A DNA stretch of 64,000 nt from NCBI GenBank assembly GCA_028817435.1, contig JAPPPQ010000017.1, forward strand, positions 124,001 through 188,000, read 5' to 3'. This document shows, piece by piece, positions 43,500 to 55,933 of the stretch; positions within the stretch are counted from its first letter, which is position 1, and every line of letters begins with the position of its first letter. The DNA comes from Deltaproteobacteria bacterium (lineage in GTDB: Bacteria; Myxococcota_A; UBA9160; UBA6930). A program made the translations under genes and the position numbers. The notes below the pieces were generated by a model, which was not told the DNA's origin, searched no databases, and worked only from the letters and a program-made list of their open reading frames with translations.

Positions 43500-46400
43500 C
43501 GGGGTCGTAGGCGAGCTCGGGGCCGAGCCAGCGCTCGGCTTCGGCGAGAGAGATGCCCTTGCGGCGGGCATAGTCCTGCACCTGGTCTTTGCCGAAGGGG
43601 CCGGCGCGGAAGTAGCGCGCGCTTTCGTGGGCGAAATAGAGGCCGCTCACACTGGCGGCGGGAGTCATGGCGCAGCCCTCGGTGAGTCCGAGCCCGGCCT
43701 GCTCTGCGCCCAGCAGCTCAAAGAGCTTGCGCTTTTCGCTGTGGTCGGGGCAGGCGGGGTAGCCGAAGGCGGGGCGGATGCCCCGGTAGCGCTCCGCAAT
43801 CAGCGCTTCCAGGTCCAGCTTTTCGCCGCCGCAGCCCCAGTCGCGCCGCGCCTGTTCGTGCAGCAGCTCGGCGAATGCCTCGGCCAGCCGGTCTGCCAGG
43901 GCCTTCACCATGATGGCGCGGTAGTCGTCGTTGCCGGCCTCGTAGCGCGCGGCCAGCGCCTCGGCGCCAATGCCGCAGGTCACGGCGAAAGCGCCGATGC
44001 TGTCCGGCGCATCGGCGCGCTGCGCGCCGCGGGGCGCGATGAAATCCGCCAGCGCATAGCTCGGCCTGCCCTCGGCGACGCGCTGCTGCCGCAAAGTCGC
44101 AAAGCGCGCGACTTCGCGCCCGGCGGAGCCATCTGCTTCGCCTTCGAACAACAACAGGTCGTCGCCCTCGGAGGCCGCCGGCCAGAAGCCATAGACGCCG
44201 CTGGCGCGGAGCAGCTTCTGCGATTCGATTTCGTCGAGGAGCTCATTGGCGTCGGCGAGCAGCGCGCGGGCCTGTTCGCCGAATTTCGCATCGTCCAGAA
44301 TCTTCGGGTAGCGGCCGCGCAGCTCCCAGGCCGAGAAGAAGAAGGTCCAGTCTATGTAGCGGCGCAGCTGGGCGATGGATACCTCCGGGGCGCGCAGCAG
44401 GCGGCGGCCCCAGAAGGCGGGGCGCGGGGGCGCGGGCCATTCCGGGGTAAAGCGCCGGGCGCGGGCCTCGGCGAGGGGCAGCAGCGGCTGCTGCCGGCGG
44501 CTCTCGTGCAGGGCGCGCAGCCGCTCTTGCACGCCGCGGTTGCTGCGCTCGAAATCCGGGCGCGCGCGCGAGTCCAGCAGCGCGCTCATGACGGCGATGG
44601 AGCGCGAGGCGTCGCGCACATGCACCACCGGCGCGCCGGGCAGCGCCGGGGCAATGCGCACCGCCGTGTGCTGGCGGCTGGTGGTGGCGCCGCCAATCAG
44701 CAGCGGCTGCGCCATGCCGCGGCGCTGCATTTCGCCGGCCACCTTCGCCATCTCGTCCAGGCTCGGCGTGATGAGCCCCGAAAGCCCGACCAGGTCGCAG
44801 TTCTGCTCCTTCGCGGTATCGAGAATCTCGTCGGCGGCCACCATCACTCCGAGGTCAATTACCTCGTAGCCGTTGCAGCGCAGCACGACGCCCACGATGT
44901 TCTTGCCGATATCGTGCACATCGCCCTTCACCGTGGCCATGACAATGCGCCCCTTTGCAGCCGCCCCGGTCAGGGCGGCGGCGGATGCAGTGGAAGGGCC
45001 GGCCGTGCGCTCGGCTTCCAGGAAGGGCTCCAGATAGGCGACGGCCTTTTTCATCGCGCGCGCGCTCTTCACCACCTGCGGCAGGAACATCCGGCCCGAG
45101 CCGAACAGGTCGCCGACCTCGTTCATGCCGTCCATCAGCGGGCCTTCAATCACCAGAATGGGGCGGCCGAGCTTCTGCCGCGCCTCTTCGGCGTCCTGCT
45201 CAATCCAGTCCGCCACGCCGTGCACCAGCGCGTGCTGCAGGCGCTGCTCCACCGGCGCTTCGCGCCAGCCGAGATCGGGCGCAGTCCTGGCCTGCGCGCC
45301 GCCCTTCACGCCCTTTGCAAACTCCACCATGCGCTCGGTGGCGTCGGGCCGCCGGTTGAAGAGAATGTCCAGCACGCGCTCGAGCAGCGGGGCGGGAATA
45401 TCCTCGTAGAGCGGAAGCTGGCCGGCGTTTACAATGCCCATATCCATGCCCGCCTGAATGGCGTGGTAGAGAAAAGCTGCGTGGATGGCCTCGCGCACCG
45501 CGTCGTTGCCGCGGAATGCGAAGGAGAGATTCGAGATTCCGCCGGAAATATGCGCGCCGGGGCAGCGCTCCCGGATGCGGCGCGCGGCCTCGATGAATGC
45601 CAGCGCGTAGTCCGCGTGCTCCTCAATGCCGGTGGCAATGGCGAGGATGTTCGGATCGAAGATGATGTCCTCGGGCGGAAAGCCCGCAGACCCGGTGAGC
45701 AGCCGGTAGGCGCGCTCGCAAATCTCGACCTTGCGCTGCGCGGTGTCGGCCTGCCCGGTCTCGTCAAAGGCCATTACCACCACGGCGGCGCCATAGCGGC
45801 GCAGCAACCGCGCCTTTTCCAGGAAGTCCTCTTCGCCATCCTTGAGCGAGATGGAGTTGACGACGCTCTTGCCCTGGCAGCACTGCAGCCCCGCCTCAAT
45901 GACGGACCACTTCGAGCTGTCCACCATGATGGGAATGCGCGCGATCTCGGGCTCTGCCGCCACCAAATTCAGAAAGCGGCGCATGCACGCCTCGGAATCG
46001 AGCAGGCCCTCGTCCATGTTCACATCGAGCAGGTTGGCGCCCCCGCGCACCTGAGAGAGCGCGACGGCCAGCGCCGCCTCGAAATCGTCCTCGCGCACCA
46101 GACGCCGGAAGCGCGCCGAGCCGGTGACATTCGTGCGCTCGCCGATGACGATGAAGTTCGAGTCGGGGCGAATCTCGAGGGGTTCGAGTCCGGAGAGCTG
46201 CGTGTAGCGCTCTTGCGGCCCGCCTTGGGGTTTGGCCCGGCGCGGCGCATGGCCGGCCACAGATTCGGCGATGGCGCGGATGTGCTCCGGCGTCGAGCCG
46301 CAGCAACCGCCGGCGATGTTCAGCAGGCCGCTCGCTGCAAACTCGCCGAGCAGCGCGCCCGTCGTCTCGGGGCGCTCATCGTAATCGCCCATGGCGTTGG

Positions 46401-47232
46401 GCAGCCCGGCGTTCGGGTAGCAGGAGATCGGCGCGCTGGAAATGCCGGCCAGCTCCGCCAGATAAGGGCGCATCTTCTCCGCGCCCAGCGAGCAATTGAG
46501 TCCGATGGCGAGGGGCTCGGCATGGCGCAGCGAGTTGTGAAAGGCGGGCAGTGTCTGCCCCGACAAGGTCCGCCCGCTGGCGTCGGTGACGGTGCCGGAG
46601 ATGATCAGCGGCAGCGTCTCGTTGCGCTCGGCAAACACCCGGGTAATGGCGAAGATGGCGGCTTTGGCATTGAGCGTGTCGAAGATGGTCTCAATGACCA
46701 GCAGTTGTGCGCCGCCCTCCATCAGCCCGCGCACCTGCTCGGCGTAGGCCGCCTCCACCTCGGCCCAGGTGGCGCCGCGCCGGGCGGGGTCATTCACATC
46801 GGGAGAGAGCGAGAGCGTCTTGTTGGTGGGGCCGATGGCGCCGGCGGCGAAGCGCGGGCGCTCGGGCGTGCGCGCCGTCCAGCGCCCGGCGGCGCGGCGC
46901 GCAATGCGCGCGGCCTCTCGATTCATCTCGCGGCACAGGGACTCTGCGCCGTAATCGGCCTGGGAAATGGCGTTGGCGCTGAAGGTGGTGGTGCCGATCA
47001 GGTCGGCGCCGGCCTCGAGAAAGCGGCCGTGAATCTCTTCCAGCAGCCCGGGTTGGGTGAGCGCCAGGAAGTCGTAGTTGCCCTGCAGCTCGTGCGGGTG
47101 AGCGCGGAAGCGCTCGCTGCGCCAGGCCTCTTCGCCCAGCCCCTCGCGCTGCAGCATGGTGCCCATGGCGCCGTCCTTTACGAGAATGCGCTCGGCGAGC
47201 AATGCGCGCAGTTGCTTTTCCACGGCGTTCAC
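43492..47232 (-). CDS. metH: Cobalamin-dependent methionine synthase MetH
   Basis: A 1246-residue four-module enzyme. The homocysteine domain (about 1-325) has zinc ligands C247, C310 and C311 ([11 protein letters not shown]). The methyltetrahydrofolate domain (about 355-640) has GERTNVTGS. The B12-binding domain has DVHDIGKN with the cobalt-ligand His773. The C-terminal SAM-dependent reactivation domain (about 920-1246) is complete. It transfers a methyl group from methyl-THF to homocysteine. The GTG start at 47232 overlaps the stop of the ArsR-methyltransferase gene (GTGA), so both are made from one transcript. Confidence 0.96.
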   Translation of the reverse strand: MNAVEKQLRALLAERILVKDGAMGTMLQREGLGEEAWRSERFRAHPHELQGNYDFLALTQPGLLEEIHGRFLEAGADLIGTTTFSANAISQADYGAESLCREMNREAARIARRAAGRWTARTPERPRFAAGAIGPTNKTLSLSPDVNDPARRGATWAEVEAAYAEQVRGLMEGGAQLLVIETIFDTLNAKAAIFAITRVFAERNETLPLIISGTVTDASGRTLSGQTLPAFHNSLRHAEPLAIGLNCSLGAEKMRPYLAELAGISSAPISCYPNAGLPNAMGDYDERPETTGALLGEFAASGLLNIAGGCCGSTPEHIRAIAESVAGHAPRRAKPQGGPQERYTQLSGLEPLEIRPDSNFIVIGERTNVTGSARFRRLVREDDFEAALAVALSQVRGGANLLDVNMDEGLLDSEACMRRFLNLVAAEPEIARIPIMVDSSKWSVIEAGLQCCQGKSVVNSISLKDGEEDFLEKARLLRRYGAAVVVMAFDETGQADTAQRKVEICERAYRLLTGSAGFPPEDIIFDPNILAIATGIEEHADYALAFIEAARRIRERCPGAHISGGISNLSFAFRGNDAVREAIHAAFLYHAIQAGMDMGIVNAGQLPLYEDIPAPLLERVLDILFNRRPDATERMVEFAKGVKGGAQARTAPDLGWREAPVEQRLQHALVHGVADWIEQDAEEARQKLGRPILVIEGPLMDGMNEVGDLFGSGRMFLPQVVKSARAMKKAVAYLEPFLEAERTAGPSTASAAALTGAAAKGRIVMATVKGDVHDIGKNIVGVVLRCNGYEVIDLGVMVAADEILDTAKEQNCDLVGLSGLITPSLDEMAKVAGEMQRRGMAQPLLIGGATTSRQHTAVRIAPALPGAPVVHVRDASRSIAVMSALLDSRARPDFERSNRGVQERLRALHESRRQQPLLPLAEARARRFTPEWPAPPRPAFWGRRLLRAPEVSIAQLRRYIDWTFFFSAWELRGRYPKILDDAKFGEQARALLADANELLDEIESQKLLRASGVYGFWPAASEGDDLLLFEGEADGSAGREVARFATLRQQRVAEGRPSYALADFIAPRGAQRADAPDSIGAFAVTCGIGAEALAARYEAGNDDYRAIMVKALADRLAEAFAELLHEQARRDWGCGGEKLDLEALIAERYRGIRPAFGYPACPDHSEKRKLFELLGAEQAGLGLTEGCAMTPAASVSGLYFAHESARYFRAGPFGKDQVQDYARRKGISLAEAERWLGPELAYDPGG

Positions 47233-48173
47233 GGCGCTACCCCCTGGGCCAGAAAGGTCTCGGGCAAATCTGCGCCGCGCACCGCGCCGGGCTGCACGAA
47301 GGCGCGCACCTCGCCGAGTCCCGCGGCGCGCAACCAGTCCGCCACCTGCTCCGGCGCAAAGCCCATGCGCTGCACGCCGAGTTCGCGGCGCATCCACTCG
47401 CGGTCATGGGCTACGAAGTCCACGGCAATCACCCTCCCGCCGGGGCGCACCACCCGCGCCATCTCTGCCAGCGCCTCTGCCGGCGAGGAGAGATATTGCA
47501 GCACCATGTGGCCCAAGGCTGCATCCACCTCGCCATCGCCCAGGGGCAGGGCAGCGGCATCGCCCAGGCGGAACTCGACGCCGGCCACCCCGGCCAGCTC
47601 CAGCTTGCGGCGCGCGGCTTCGAGCATGGCCCGGGAGTGATCCACGGCCACCACCTGGCAGCCGGCCTCGGCGAGCTCCCGGGCCAGCACGCCGCTGCCC
47701 GCGCCCACATCGGCCACGCGCAGCCCCGGCGGCACCAGGCGGCCCATGGCGCGGGCCCGCAGCAACTCGTCGCCCCAGGCCTTGCGCAGCGAGTCCCACT
47801 CTGCCCCGACGGAATCGAAGAAGCTGCGGCTGCGGCTGCGCCGCGCCTGGAGCACGCGGGCCAGTGCGGCCAGGTCCAGGGCGCTGGCCGGGTCGGCTGC
47901 CAGCTCGCGCCGCGCCAGCGCCCAGGCCGCGCGCCAGGCCTCCGCAGCCGGCTCCCGGAAGCGGTAGAGGGAAAAAGCGCCGTTGCGCCGGTCGCGCAGC
48001 AATCCGGCCCCGCGCAGCAGGCCCAGGTGCCGGGAGACCCGGGATTGCGCCATGTTCAACACTTCCATCAATTCCTGCACTGCAAGCTCTTCCCGTTCCA
48101 GCAGAAACAGGATGCGGGCGCGGGTCGGATCGCCGAGTGTGCGGAAAATCTGCTGCAGCTTCACTGCGCTCAC
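47229..48173 (-). CDS. ArsR-family regulator fused to a SAM-dependent methyltransferase
   Basis: A 314-residue two-domain protein. Residues 1-95 are an ArsR winged helix ([14 protein letters not shown], then [19 protein letters not shown] as recognition helix) without the metal-binding Cys motif. Residues 125-314 are a class I methyltransferase-like domain with [12 protein letters not shown] as the SAM-binding loop and [12 protein letters not shown]. ArsR-methyltransferase fusions next to metH are known in proteobacteria and are thought to sense SAM or SAH and control methionine synthesis. Here the gene is coupled to metH by GTGA. GGGAGG precedes the GTG at 48173; a second in-frame GTG lies at 48164. 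Whether the domain methylates anything is unknown. Confidence 0.88.
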   Translation of the reverse strand: MSAVKLQQIFRTLGDPTRARILFLLEREELAVQELMEVLNMAQSRVSRHLGLLRGAGLLRDRRNGAFSLYRFREPAAEAWRAAWALARRELAADPASALDLAALARVLQARRSRSRSFFDSVGAEWDSLRKAWGDELLRARAMGRLVPPGLRVADVGAGSGVLARELAEAGCQVVAVDHSRAMLEAARRKLELAGVAGVEFRLGDAAALPLGDGEVDAALGHMVLQYLSSPAEALAEMARVVRPGGRVIAVDFVAHDREWMRRELGVQRMGFAPEQVADWLRAAGLGEVRAFVQPGAVRGADLPETFLAQGVAP

Positions 48174-48190
48174 GGGGCCTCCCAGGCGGG

Positions 48191-48242
48191 TATTGAGGAA
48201 TCGAGATAGGCAGATATGTAGCGTGCCGGGCAGGGGCGGCAA
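48191..48242 (-). promoter_or_regulatory. Candidate promoter and operator for the ArsR-metH operon
   Basis: On the minus strand, TTGCCG (48242-48237) and TACATA (48220-48215) are 16 bases apart. From 48191 to 48220 the sequence is markedly AT-rich and contains AGATA-GGC-AGATA (48204-48216) overlapping the -10 and start region, a sensible place for a repressor site. The rest of the 196-base gap to dnaK holds a TTGACG (48287-48292) facing dnaK without a convincing -10. Confidence 0.4.
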
Positions 48243-48369
48243 CCCCTCTAATTCCGGGCCGCGCGGGAAAAATGCGCCCGCCCGGCTTGACGGCGCAGCC
48301 GCCGTGCGCAGGCTGAGCCATCGGCGCGGCCCGGAGTGCGGCTGCGCGAGCTTGGGAGGCCCATACGCA

Positions 48370-50286
48370 ATGGCGGATTCCGGAAAGATCATCGGCATTG
48401 ACCTCGGCACCACCAACTCGGTGGTGGCAGTAATGGAGGGCGGACAGCCGACGGTCGTGACGAACGAGGAGGGAGGGCGCACGACGCCTTCCATCGTCGC
48501 CTTCAGCGATGAGGGCGAGCGCCTGGTGGGCGCTGTGGCCAAGCGGCAGGCGGTGACCAACCCCGAGCGCAGCGTCTATTCCATCAAGCGCTTCATGGGC
48601 CGCCGCCGCAGCGAGGTGCCCGAAGAGATCGGTCTGGTGCCCTATCAGGTGGGCGAGGGCCGGGAGGGCGCGGTGGTAATTGGCATTGGCGACAGCGAAT
48701 ACACCCCCCCCGAAATCTCGGCGATGATTTTGCAAAAGCTCCGGAAGTCCGCCGAGGATTACCTGGGGCAGACGGTGAGCGGGGCGGTGATCACAGTGCC
48801 CGCGCACTTCAACGACGCCCAGCGCCAGGCCACCAAAGACGCCGGCAAGATCGCCGGCCTCGATGTGAAGCGCATCATCAACGAGCCCACCGCAGCGGCG
48901 CTGGCCTACGGACTCGACAAGGAGAAGGACGAGAAGATCGCGGTCTTCGACTTCGGCGGCGGCACCTTCGACATTTCCATCCTCGAGGTGGGCGAGAATG
49001 TGGTGGAGGTGAAGTCCACCGGCGGCGACACGCATCTCGGCGGCGACAATCTCGACCAGCGCGTGATTGATTACCTGATCGCCGAGTTCAAGAAGGACCA
49101 GGGCCTGGACCTCTCCCGCGATCCCATGGCGGTGCAGCGCCTGCGCGAGGCGGCGGAGAAGGCGAAGATTGAGCTCTCCACCGCGCAGGGCACGGATATC
49201 AATCTGCCCTACATCACCGCGGACCAATCGGGGCCGCGGCACCTGAATATGAAGCTCAGCCGCGCCAAGTTCGAGCAGCTCATCGAAGACCTGGTGGAGC
49301 GCACCCTGGATCCCTGCCGCCGCGCGCTCTCCGACGCCGGGCTGCAGGCCTCGCAGATTGACGAGGTGGTGCTGGTGGGCGGCTCCACCCGCGTGCCGCT
49401 GGTGCAGCAGAAGGTGCAGGCGCTGTTTGGCCGCGAGCCCAACCACAGCGTGAACCCGGACGAGGTGGTGGCCATTGGCGCGGCGGTGCAGGGCGGCGTG
49501 CTCTCCGGCGAGGTGAAGGATGTCCTGCTGCTCGATGTGACGCCGCTCTCTCTCGGCATCGAGACGCTGGGCGGCGTGCTGACCAAGCTGATTGACCGCA
49601 ACACCACCATCCCCACCAAGCGCAGCCAGACCTTCTCGACGGCGGCGGACAACCAGCCCCGTGTCGAGATTCGCGTGCTGCAGGGCGAGCGCGAGATGGC
49701 GGACGACAACCGCGAGATCGGGCGCTTCATCCTCGACGGGATTCCCCCCGCGCCCCGCGGCGTGCCGCAGATTGAGGTGGCCTTCGACATTGACGCCAAC
49801 GGCATTCTGAATGTGCAGGCCCGGGACGCCGCCAGCGGCAAGGAGCAGTCCATCCGCATCGAGGGCTCCGGCGGACTCTCGAAGCAGGAGATTGAGCGCA
49901 TGGTGTCCGAGGCCGAGTCCCATTCGGAAGAGGACAGCAAGCGCCGGGGCGCCATTGAGAGCCGCAACCTGCTCGACAGCCTGATCTATCAGACCGAGAA
50001 GCAGCTGCGGGATTCCGGCGAGAAGGCGCCCGCCGAAGTGAAGAGCGAGGTGGAATCCGCACTGAAGCAGGGCCGGGAGGCCCTGGAGGGCGGCGACGCG
50101 GCGGCCATGGATGCCGCCCGGCAGGCCCTGGAGCGCGCCATGCACAAGCTGGCCGAGGCCCTCTACAAGGCGGGCGCTGCCGAGACCGGCGCAGCCGGGG
50201 CAGCCGGGGCGGGCGCGGCCGGGGACTCCGGCGACGGCGATGTGATTGACGCCGAGTTCACCGAGGAGGGCGGCTCCTCTTCCTAG
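48370..50286 (+). CDS. dnaK: Chaperone DnaK (Hsp70)
   Basis: A 638-residue Hsp70 of normal length. The ATPase domain has [23 protein letters not shown] and [12 protein letters not shown], followed by VGGSTRVP. The linker is [16 protein letters not shown] substrate domain and an Ala/Gly-rich lid tail end in the expected acidic sequence ([10 protein letters not shown]). DnaK refolds and protects proteins with DnaJ and GrpE, neither of which is encoded here. GGGAGG lies about 11 bases before the ATG. lon follows by 12 bases, so chaperone and protease may share a stress-induced transcript, though no sigma-32-type promoter was convincing. Confidence 0.97.
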   Translation: MADSGKIIGIDLGTTNSVVAVMEGGQPTVVTNEEGGRTTPSIVAFSDEGERLVGAVAKRQAVTNPERSVYSIKRFMGRRRSEVPEEIGLVPYQVGEGREGAVVIGIGDSEYTPPEISAMILQKLRKSAEDYLGQTVSGAVITVPAHFNDAQRQATKDAGKIAGLDVKRIINEPTAAALAYGLDKEKDEKIAVFDFGGGTFDISILEVGENVVEVKSTGGDTHLGGDNLDQRVIDYLIAEFKKDQGLDLSRDPMAVQRLREAAEKAKIELSTAQGTDINLPYITADQSGPRHLNMKLSRAKFEQLIEDLVERTLDPCRRALSDAGLQASQIDEVVLVGGSTRVPLVQQKVQALFGREPNHSVNPDEVVAIGAAVQGGVLSGEVKDVLLLDVTPLSLGIETLGGVLTKLIDRNTTIPTKRSQTFSTAADNQPRVEIRVLQGEREMADDNREIGRFILDGIPPAPRGVPQIEVAFDIDANGILNVQARDAASGKEQSIRIEGSGGLSKQEIERMVSEAESHSEEDSKRRGAIESRNLLDSLIYQTEKQLRDSGEKAPAEVKSEVESALKQGREALEGGDAAAMDAARQALERAMHKLAEALYKAGAAETGAAGAAGAGAAGDSGDGDVIDAEFTEEGGSSS

Positions 50287-50298
50287 GAGCCGGGGCGC

Positions 50299-52684
<2,386 letters not shown>

Positions 52685-52692
<8 letters not shown>

Positions 52693-53416
52693 GCGCCGCC
52701 GCCACCGCGCGGCGCAGCAATTGGCGTTGCTGCTGGCGCTCGCGCTGCTGGCGCCGGGCTGTGTCGGCCGCGGGAAGCTCCGCGAAGCGCTGGAGGAGCG
52801 CGACCGGCTGGGCGATGAAGTGTCGCTGGCGCGGCAGCGCATCGAAATGCTCGAAACCTCGAACGCGGGCCTCAACGAGGAGCGCATTCGCCTGCTCTCC
52901 GATCTGGAGGATATGCGCATTGAGCGGGGCGGGCTGGAGGCCGAGGTGAGCGAATTGCGCGGCACCTACGACAGCCTGGTCTCCGACCTGCAGGCCGAAG
53001 TTACCGCCGGCCGGGTGCAGATTGACCAGCTGCGCAAGGGCCTGCGCCTGAAGCTCGACCAGAGCGTGCTGTTCTCCGCCGGCTCTGCCAGCCTCGGCAA
53101 AGCCGGGCGCAGGGTGATCAGCCTGGTGGCGGATCGTCTGAACGAGATTACGCACCATGTGGTGGTGGAGGGGCACACCGACAATGTGCCGATTCGCGGC
53201 TCGCTGGCGCGCCGCTATCCCACCAACTGGGAGCTGGCCGGCGCACGCGCCGCCAGTGTGGTGCGGCTTTTGGCGCAGCGCGGCGTTGCGGCCGAGCGCC
53301 TGCGCGCCGTTTCTTTCGCGCACACGCGCCCCGTGGCCAGCAACGAATCGCCGCGCAACCGCGCCCGCAACCGCCGCATCGAAATCCGCCTGCAACCCGC
53401 CGAGGCGGGACGCTGA
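52685..53416 (+). CDS. OmpA-family peptidoglycan-binding lipoprotein
   Basis: A 243-residue exported protein. A hydrophobic N-terminus ends in LLAPGC with Cys26, a lipobox-like site with Pro at the -2 position. A coiled-coil region (about residues 32-115, heptad-like Leu/Glu/Arg) precedes an OmpA_C domain (about 120-243) with VVEGHTDNVPI and NRARNRRIEI, which binds diaminopimelate in peptidoglycan. The layout resembles OmpA/MotB-type proteins tethering envelope layers. The GTG at 52685 lies within the last codons of lon. Confidence 0.87.
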
Positions 53417-53495
53417 GCCCGCCGCGGTCGCCGGAGCCGCGCTGCGCTTCTAGACTCGCCACCGCACGGCCGCAGGCCGCGAAAAGGAGATGCTG

Positions 53496-53975
53496 TTGGC
53501 GATTGATGCGGAATCCTACCGGGCGGCGTTGAGCCGCTGGGCCACGGGGGTGACCATCGTCACGGCCCGCGACGGCGAGCGCGTGCACGGCATGACCGCC
53601 TCGGACTTTGCGGGCGCTTCGCTGTCGCCGCCGCTGGTATTGGTCTGCGTGGACAAGCAGTCGAACACCCTGGGTGTGATTGAGGGCGGCGGCAACATGG
53701 CGGTGAATTTGCTCGCCGCCGATCAGCAGGCGCTGGCGGCGCGCTTTGCCTCGAAGCGGGAGGAGTGGACGCGCTTCGAGGGCCTCGACTGCGGCGTGGC
53801 CGCGACCGGCGCGCCGCTGATTCCGGGCGCGCTGGCGAGTCTGGATTGCCGGGTCGTTGCCCGCCACGACGCCGGAGACCATGTGCTGGTGGTGGGCCGC
53901 GTGGAGGCGGTGGTGAGCCGCGGCGGCGAGCCGCTGCTCTACTTCGCCGGCGGCTACCGGGGCCTCGCCCCGTGA
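53496..53975 (+). CDS. Flavin reductase-like FMN-binding protein
   Basis: A 159-residue split-barrel flavin reductase domain protein: YRAALSRWATGVTIVTA, GMTASDFAGASLSPPLVLVCVD, and the C-terminal PLLYFAGGYRGL are typical of HpaC-like NAD(P)H:FMN reductases. The ribosome site AAGGAG (53484-53489) directly abuts an ATG at 53490, which is too close. A TTG at 53496 has 6-base spacing and is taken as the start; the alternative adds only two residues. It may supply reduced flavin to a monooxygenase, but none is encoded nearby. It overlaps the next gene by GTGA. Confidence 0.85.
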   Translation: MAIDAESYRAALSRWATGVTIVTARDGERVHGMTASDFAGASLSPPLVLVCVDKQSNTLGVIEGGGNMAVNLLAADQQALAARFASKREEWTRFEGLDCGVAATGAPLIPGALASLDCRVVARHDAGDHVLVVGRVEAVVSRGGEPLLYFAGGYRGLAP

Positions 53976-54631
53976 ATCCCGTGCGCCTGGAGGTTTGGTC
54001 CGACTATCTGTGCCCCTGGTGCCGGGTGGCCGATTACCGGCTGAATTTGCTGCGCAGCGAGTTCGGCGCGGCGCTGGAGATTGAATTCAAGAGCTACCTG
54101 CTGCGCCCCCGGCCCGCGCCGGGCGGGCGCGATGCCGCGAAGTTCGCGCGCTACACCGAGGGCTGGCGCCGTCCCGCCGCCGAGCCCGATGCGCCGCGCT
54201 TTTGCCCCTGGCCGCAGCCCGCGCCGGGCGCGGCCAATTCGCAGACCGAGTCGCCGCCGAGCCACAGCGTTCCCGCGCACCTGGCGGCCAAGGCCGCGGC
54301 GCGCCAGGGCCCGGCCGCCTTCCAGGCGCTGCACGCCGCGCTGCTCGATGCCTATTTCGAGAAGTGCCGCGACATCAGCAGCGCCCCGGCGCTGCAATCG
54401 CTGTGGCGCGGGGCGGGGCTGCCCGAAGCCGGGCTCGCCGCCGCGCTGGCCCCCGATCCGCAGCTGCTGGCGCAGATTCACGCCGAGCACCGGGAGGCGC
54501 AGGCGCTGGGCATTACCGGCGTGCCCGCGCTGCGCGCTGCCGGCAGCGCGGCGGTGGCGACGGGAGCGCTGCCCCTGGCCGTCTATCGCCGCTGGATCGG
54601 GCGCTTGCAGAGTGCCCGGGACGACGCCTGA
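53972..54631 (+). CDS. DsbA-family thioredoxin-fold protein (FrnE-like)
   Basis: A 219-residue cytoplasmic DsbA-fold protein without a signal peptide. The active-site motif is C14-P-W-C17 in SDYLCPWC, the helical insertion is present, and GITGVPAL holds the conserved cis-proline. This matches FrnE-like and 2-hydroxychromene-2-carboxylate isomerase-like proteins. Its redox or isomerase substrate is not known. A Pro-rich segment (about residues 45-95) looks like a lineage-specific insertion. The GTG start overlaps the flavin reductase stop. It converges on tRNA-Leu. Confidence 0.85.
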   Translation: MNPVRLEVWSDYLCPWCRVADYRLNLLRSEFGAALEIEFKSYLLRPRPAPGGRDAAKFARYTEGWRRPAAEPDAPRFCPWPQPAPGAANSQTESPPSHSVPAHLAAKAAARQGPAAFQALHAALLDAYFEKCRDISSAPALQSLWRGAGLPEAGLAAALAPDPQLLAQIHAEHREAQALGITGVPALRAAGSAAVATGALPLAVYRRWIGRLQSARDDA

Positions 54632-54643
54632 CGGCTGCGCCGT

Positions 54644-54730
54644 TGGTGCGGCAGAGAGGAATCGAACCTCCACCGGGTTGCCCCGACATGGCCCTCAACC
54701 ATGCGCGTCTACCATTTCCGCCACTGCCGC
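54644..54730 (-). tRNA. tRNA-Leu (anticodon GAG)
   Basis: The minus-strand product folds as a class II tRNA. The acceptor GCGGCAG pairs perfectly with CTGCCGC (54648-54654), the D-loop contains GGTAGA, and the anticodon stem CATGG/CCATG encloses the loop TTGAGGG with anticodon GAG (54694-54696). There is a long GC variable arm and the T-loop TTCGATT. A is the discriminator base and the 3' CCA is encoded (54644-54646). It reads CUC and CUU. It lies downstream of secG on the same strand, as leuU (also GAG) does in E. coli. Confidence 0.95.
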
Positions 54731-54769
54731 ACGGCGGGGCAGTCTAACGCCTGAGCGCCCCGGCAGGAA

Positions 54770-54788
54770 GCCCCGCTGCGAAAGGGGC
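54770..54788 (-). terminator. Weak hairpin after secG
   Basis: GCCCC, a nine-base loop, then GGGGC followed by TTCC on the minus strand, 6 bases past the secG stop and before tRNA-Leu. The T-tract is too short for a strong intrinsic terminator, so readthrough into the tRNA is plausible. Confidence 0.3.
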
Positions 54789-54794
54789 GAAAGG

Positions 54795-55175
54795 CTAGGG
54801 CGCTTTGGCCGGCTCGGGCTGCGCCTCGGCGGGGGGCACCTCTTCGAAGCCGCCCTCGGTGGGCACCTCTTCGAAGCCGGCGTCCGGCTCGGCGTCTCCG
54901 GCGGGAGACTCGGCGGCGGGCTCGTCGAACAAGGTGGTGCCGCGGTCGCGCTGGGCGAAGAAGGCCAGCGCCAGGCTGGTGACCATGAAGATGACGGCTG
55001 CGCCGGTGGTCAGCCGGGTGAGGAAGCTGCCTGCGCCGCGCCCGCCGAACATGGTGTTGGCGCCGCCGCCGCCGAACATCGCGCCCACTTCGGCGCCCTT
55101 GCCGCGCTGCAGCAGCACCACCACAATCAGCACCAGGCACACGATCACATGCAGGCTCAGGATGAAGAGAGTCAT
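54795..55175 (-). CDS. secG: Preprotein translocase subunit SecG
   Basis: A 126-residue membrane protein with two transmembrane helices (about 2-21 and 55-73) and between them the SecG signature QRGKGAEVGAMFGGG. It is the small accessory subunit of the SecYEG channel. The C-terminal tail is acidic and contains a nine-residue repeat beginning GFEEVP. The ATG overlaps the tpiA stop (ATGA). Confidence 0.94.
   Translation of the reverse strand: MTLFILSLHVIVCLVLIVVVLLQRGKGAEVGAMFGGGGANTMFGGRGAGSFLTRLTTGAAVIFMVTSLALAFFAQRDRGTTLFDEPAAESPAGDAEPDAGFEEVPTEGGFEEVPPAEAQPEPAKAP
54834..54878 (-). repeat. 27-bp period repeat in the secG tail
   Basis: An identical 18-base segment encoding GFEEVP occurs at 54834-54851 and 54861-54878, a period of 27 bases (nine codons). 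The duplication keeps the frame. Confidence 0.85.
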
Positions 55176-55933
55176 GAAGCGCCTCCGCTTTCTGCGGCCA
55201 GGGCCGCGAAGCTCTCGGGGTTCAGGCTGGCGCCGCCCACCAGGGCGCCGTCAATGTCGGGCTGGGCCAACAGCGCCGCGGCGTTGCCGGGCTTGACCGA
55301 GCCGCCGTATTGAATGCGAATCGCCTCCGCCGCCGCGCCGAACAGGCCGCGCAGCTTCTCGCGCAACGCGGCGTGCATTTGCTGCGCCGCCTGCGGCGTG
55401 GCGGTCTCTCCGGTGCCGATGGCCCAGATGGGCTCGTAGGCAACCGCGAGCTCTGCCGCAAGTCCGGCGGGGACCCCCGCCAGGCTGTTCTGGAGTTGCC
55501 GGCACACCACCTCTGCTGCGCCGCCACCTGCGCGGCGCACTTCCAGGCTCTCGCCCACACAGACGATGGGGCGCAGGCCGGCGGCGAGCAGCGCACAGAC
55601 CTTGGCCGCCACGAAATCGTCGCTTTCGCCGTAGAGGCCGCGCCGCTCGCTGTGGCCGGCAATGACATAGCGGCAGCCGAGCTCGGCGAGCATGGCCGGC
55701 GCCACTTCGCCGGTGAAAGCGCCGGACTCCGCCGGGTTCGCGTTCTGCGCCGCCAGCAGAACCGGGCTGCCCCGCAGCGCGCGCCCCAGCGCCGCCAGCG
55801 CCGTGAAGGGCGGGGCAATGGCGAGCTCGGCCCCCGCCGGGGGCAACAGCGGCAACAGGGCGGCGGCGAAGTCTTCGGCCTCGGCCACGCTCTTGTGCAT
55901 CTTCCAGTTGGCGACGAGCAGCGGACGCCTCAC
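55172..55933 (-). CDS. tpiA: Triosephosphate isomerase
   Basis: A 253-residue TIM-barrel enzyme interconverting dihydroxyacetone phosphate and glyceraldehyde-3-phosphate. LLVANWKMHKS at the N-terminus, the catalytic His in VIAGHSERR, the catalytic Glu in VAYEPIWAIGTG, and the phosphate loops YGGSVKPGN and VGGASL are all present. The GTG start overlaps the pgk stop (GTGA). It is the third gene in gap-pgk-tpiA-secG. Confidence 0.96.
   Translation of the reverse strand: MRRPLLVANWKMHKSVAEAEDFAAALLPLLPPAGAELAIAPPFTALAALGRALRGSPVLLAAQNANPAESGAFTGEVAPAMLAELGCRYVIAGHSERRGLYGESDDFVAAKVCALLAAGLRPIVCVGESLEVRRAGGGAAEVVCRQLQNSLAGVPAGLAAELAVAYEPIWAIGTGETATPQAAQQMHAALREKLRGLFGAAAEAIRIQYGGSVKPGNAAALLAQPDIDGALVGGASLNPESFAALAAESGGAS

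Noticed and set aside
43627-47640. Plus-strand open frame of over 1300 codons opposite metH
   Set aside because: metH is complete with all four modules on the minus strand; the antisense product shows no domain.
48287-48315. Heat-shock (sigma-32) or sigma-70 promoter for dnaK
   Set aside because: CTTGACG is present but no CCCCAT-type or TATAAT-type -10 lies at the right distance.
48174-48369. SAM or SAH riboswitch ahead of the ArsR-metH operon
   Set aside because: The stretch lacks the conserved helices and core sequence of SAM-I, SAM-II or SAH riboswitches that I could recognise; an AT-rich operator explains the sequence better.
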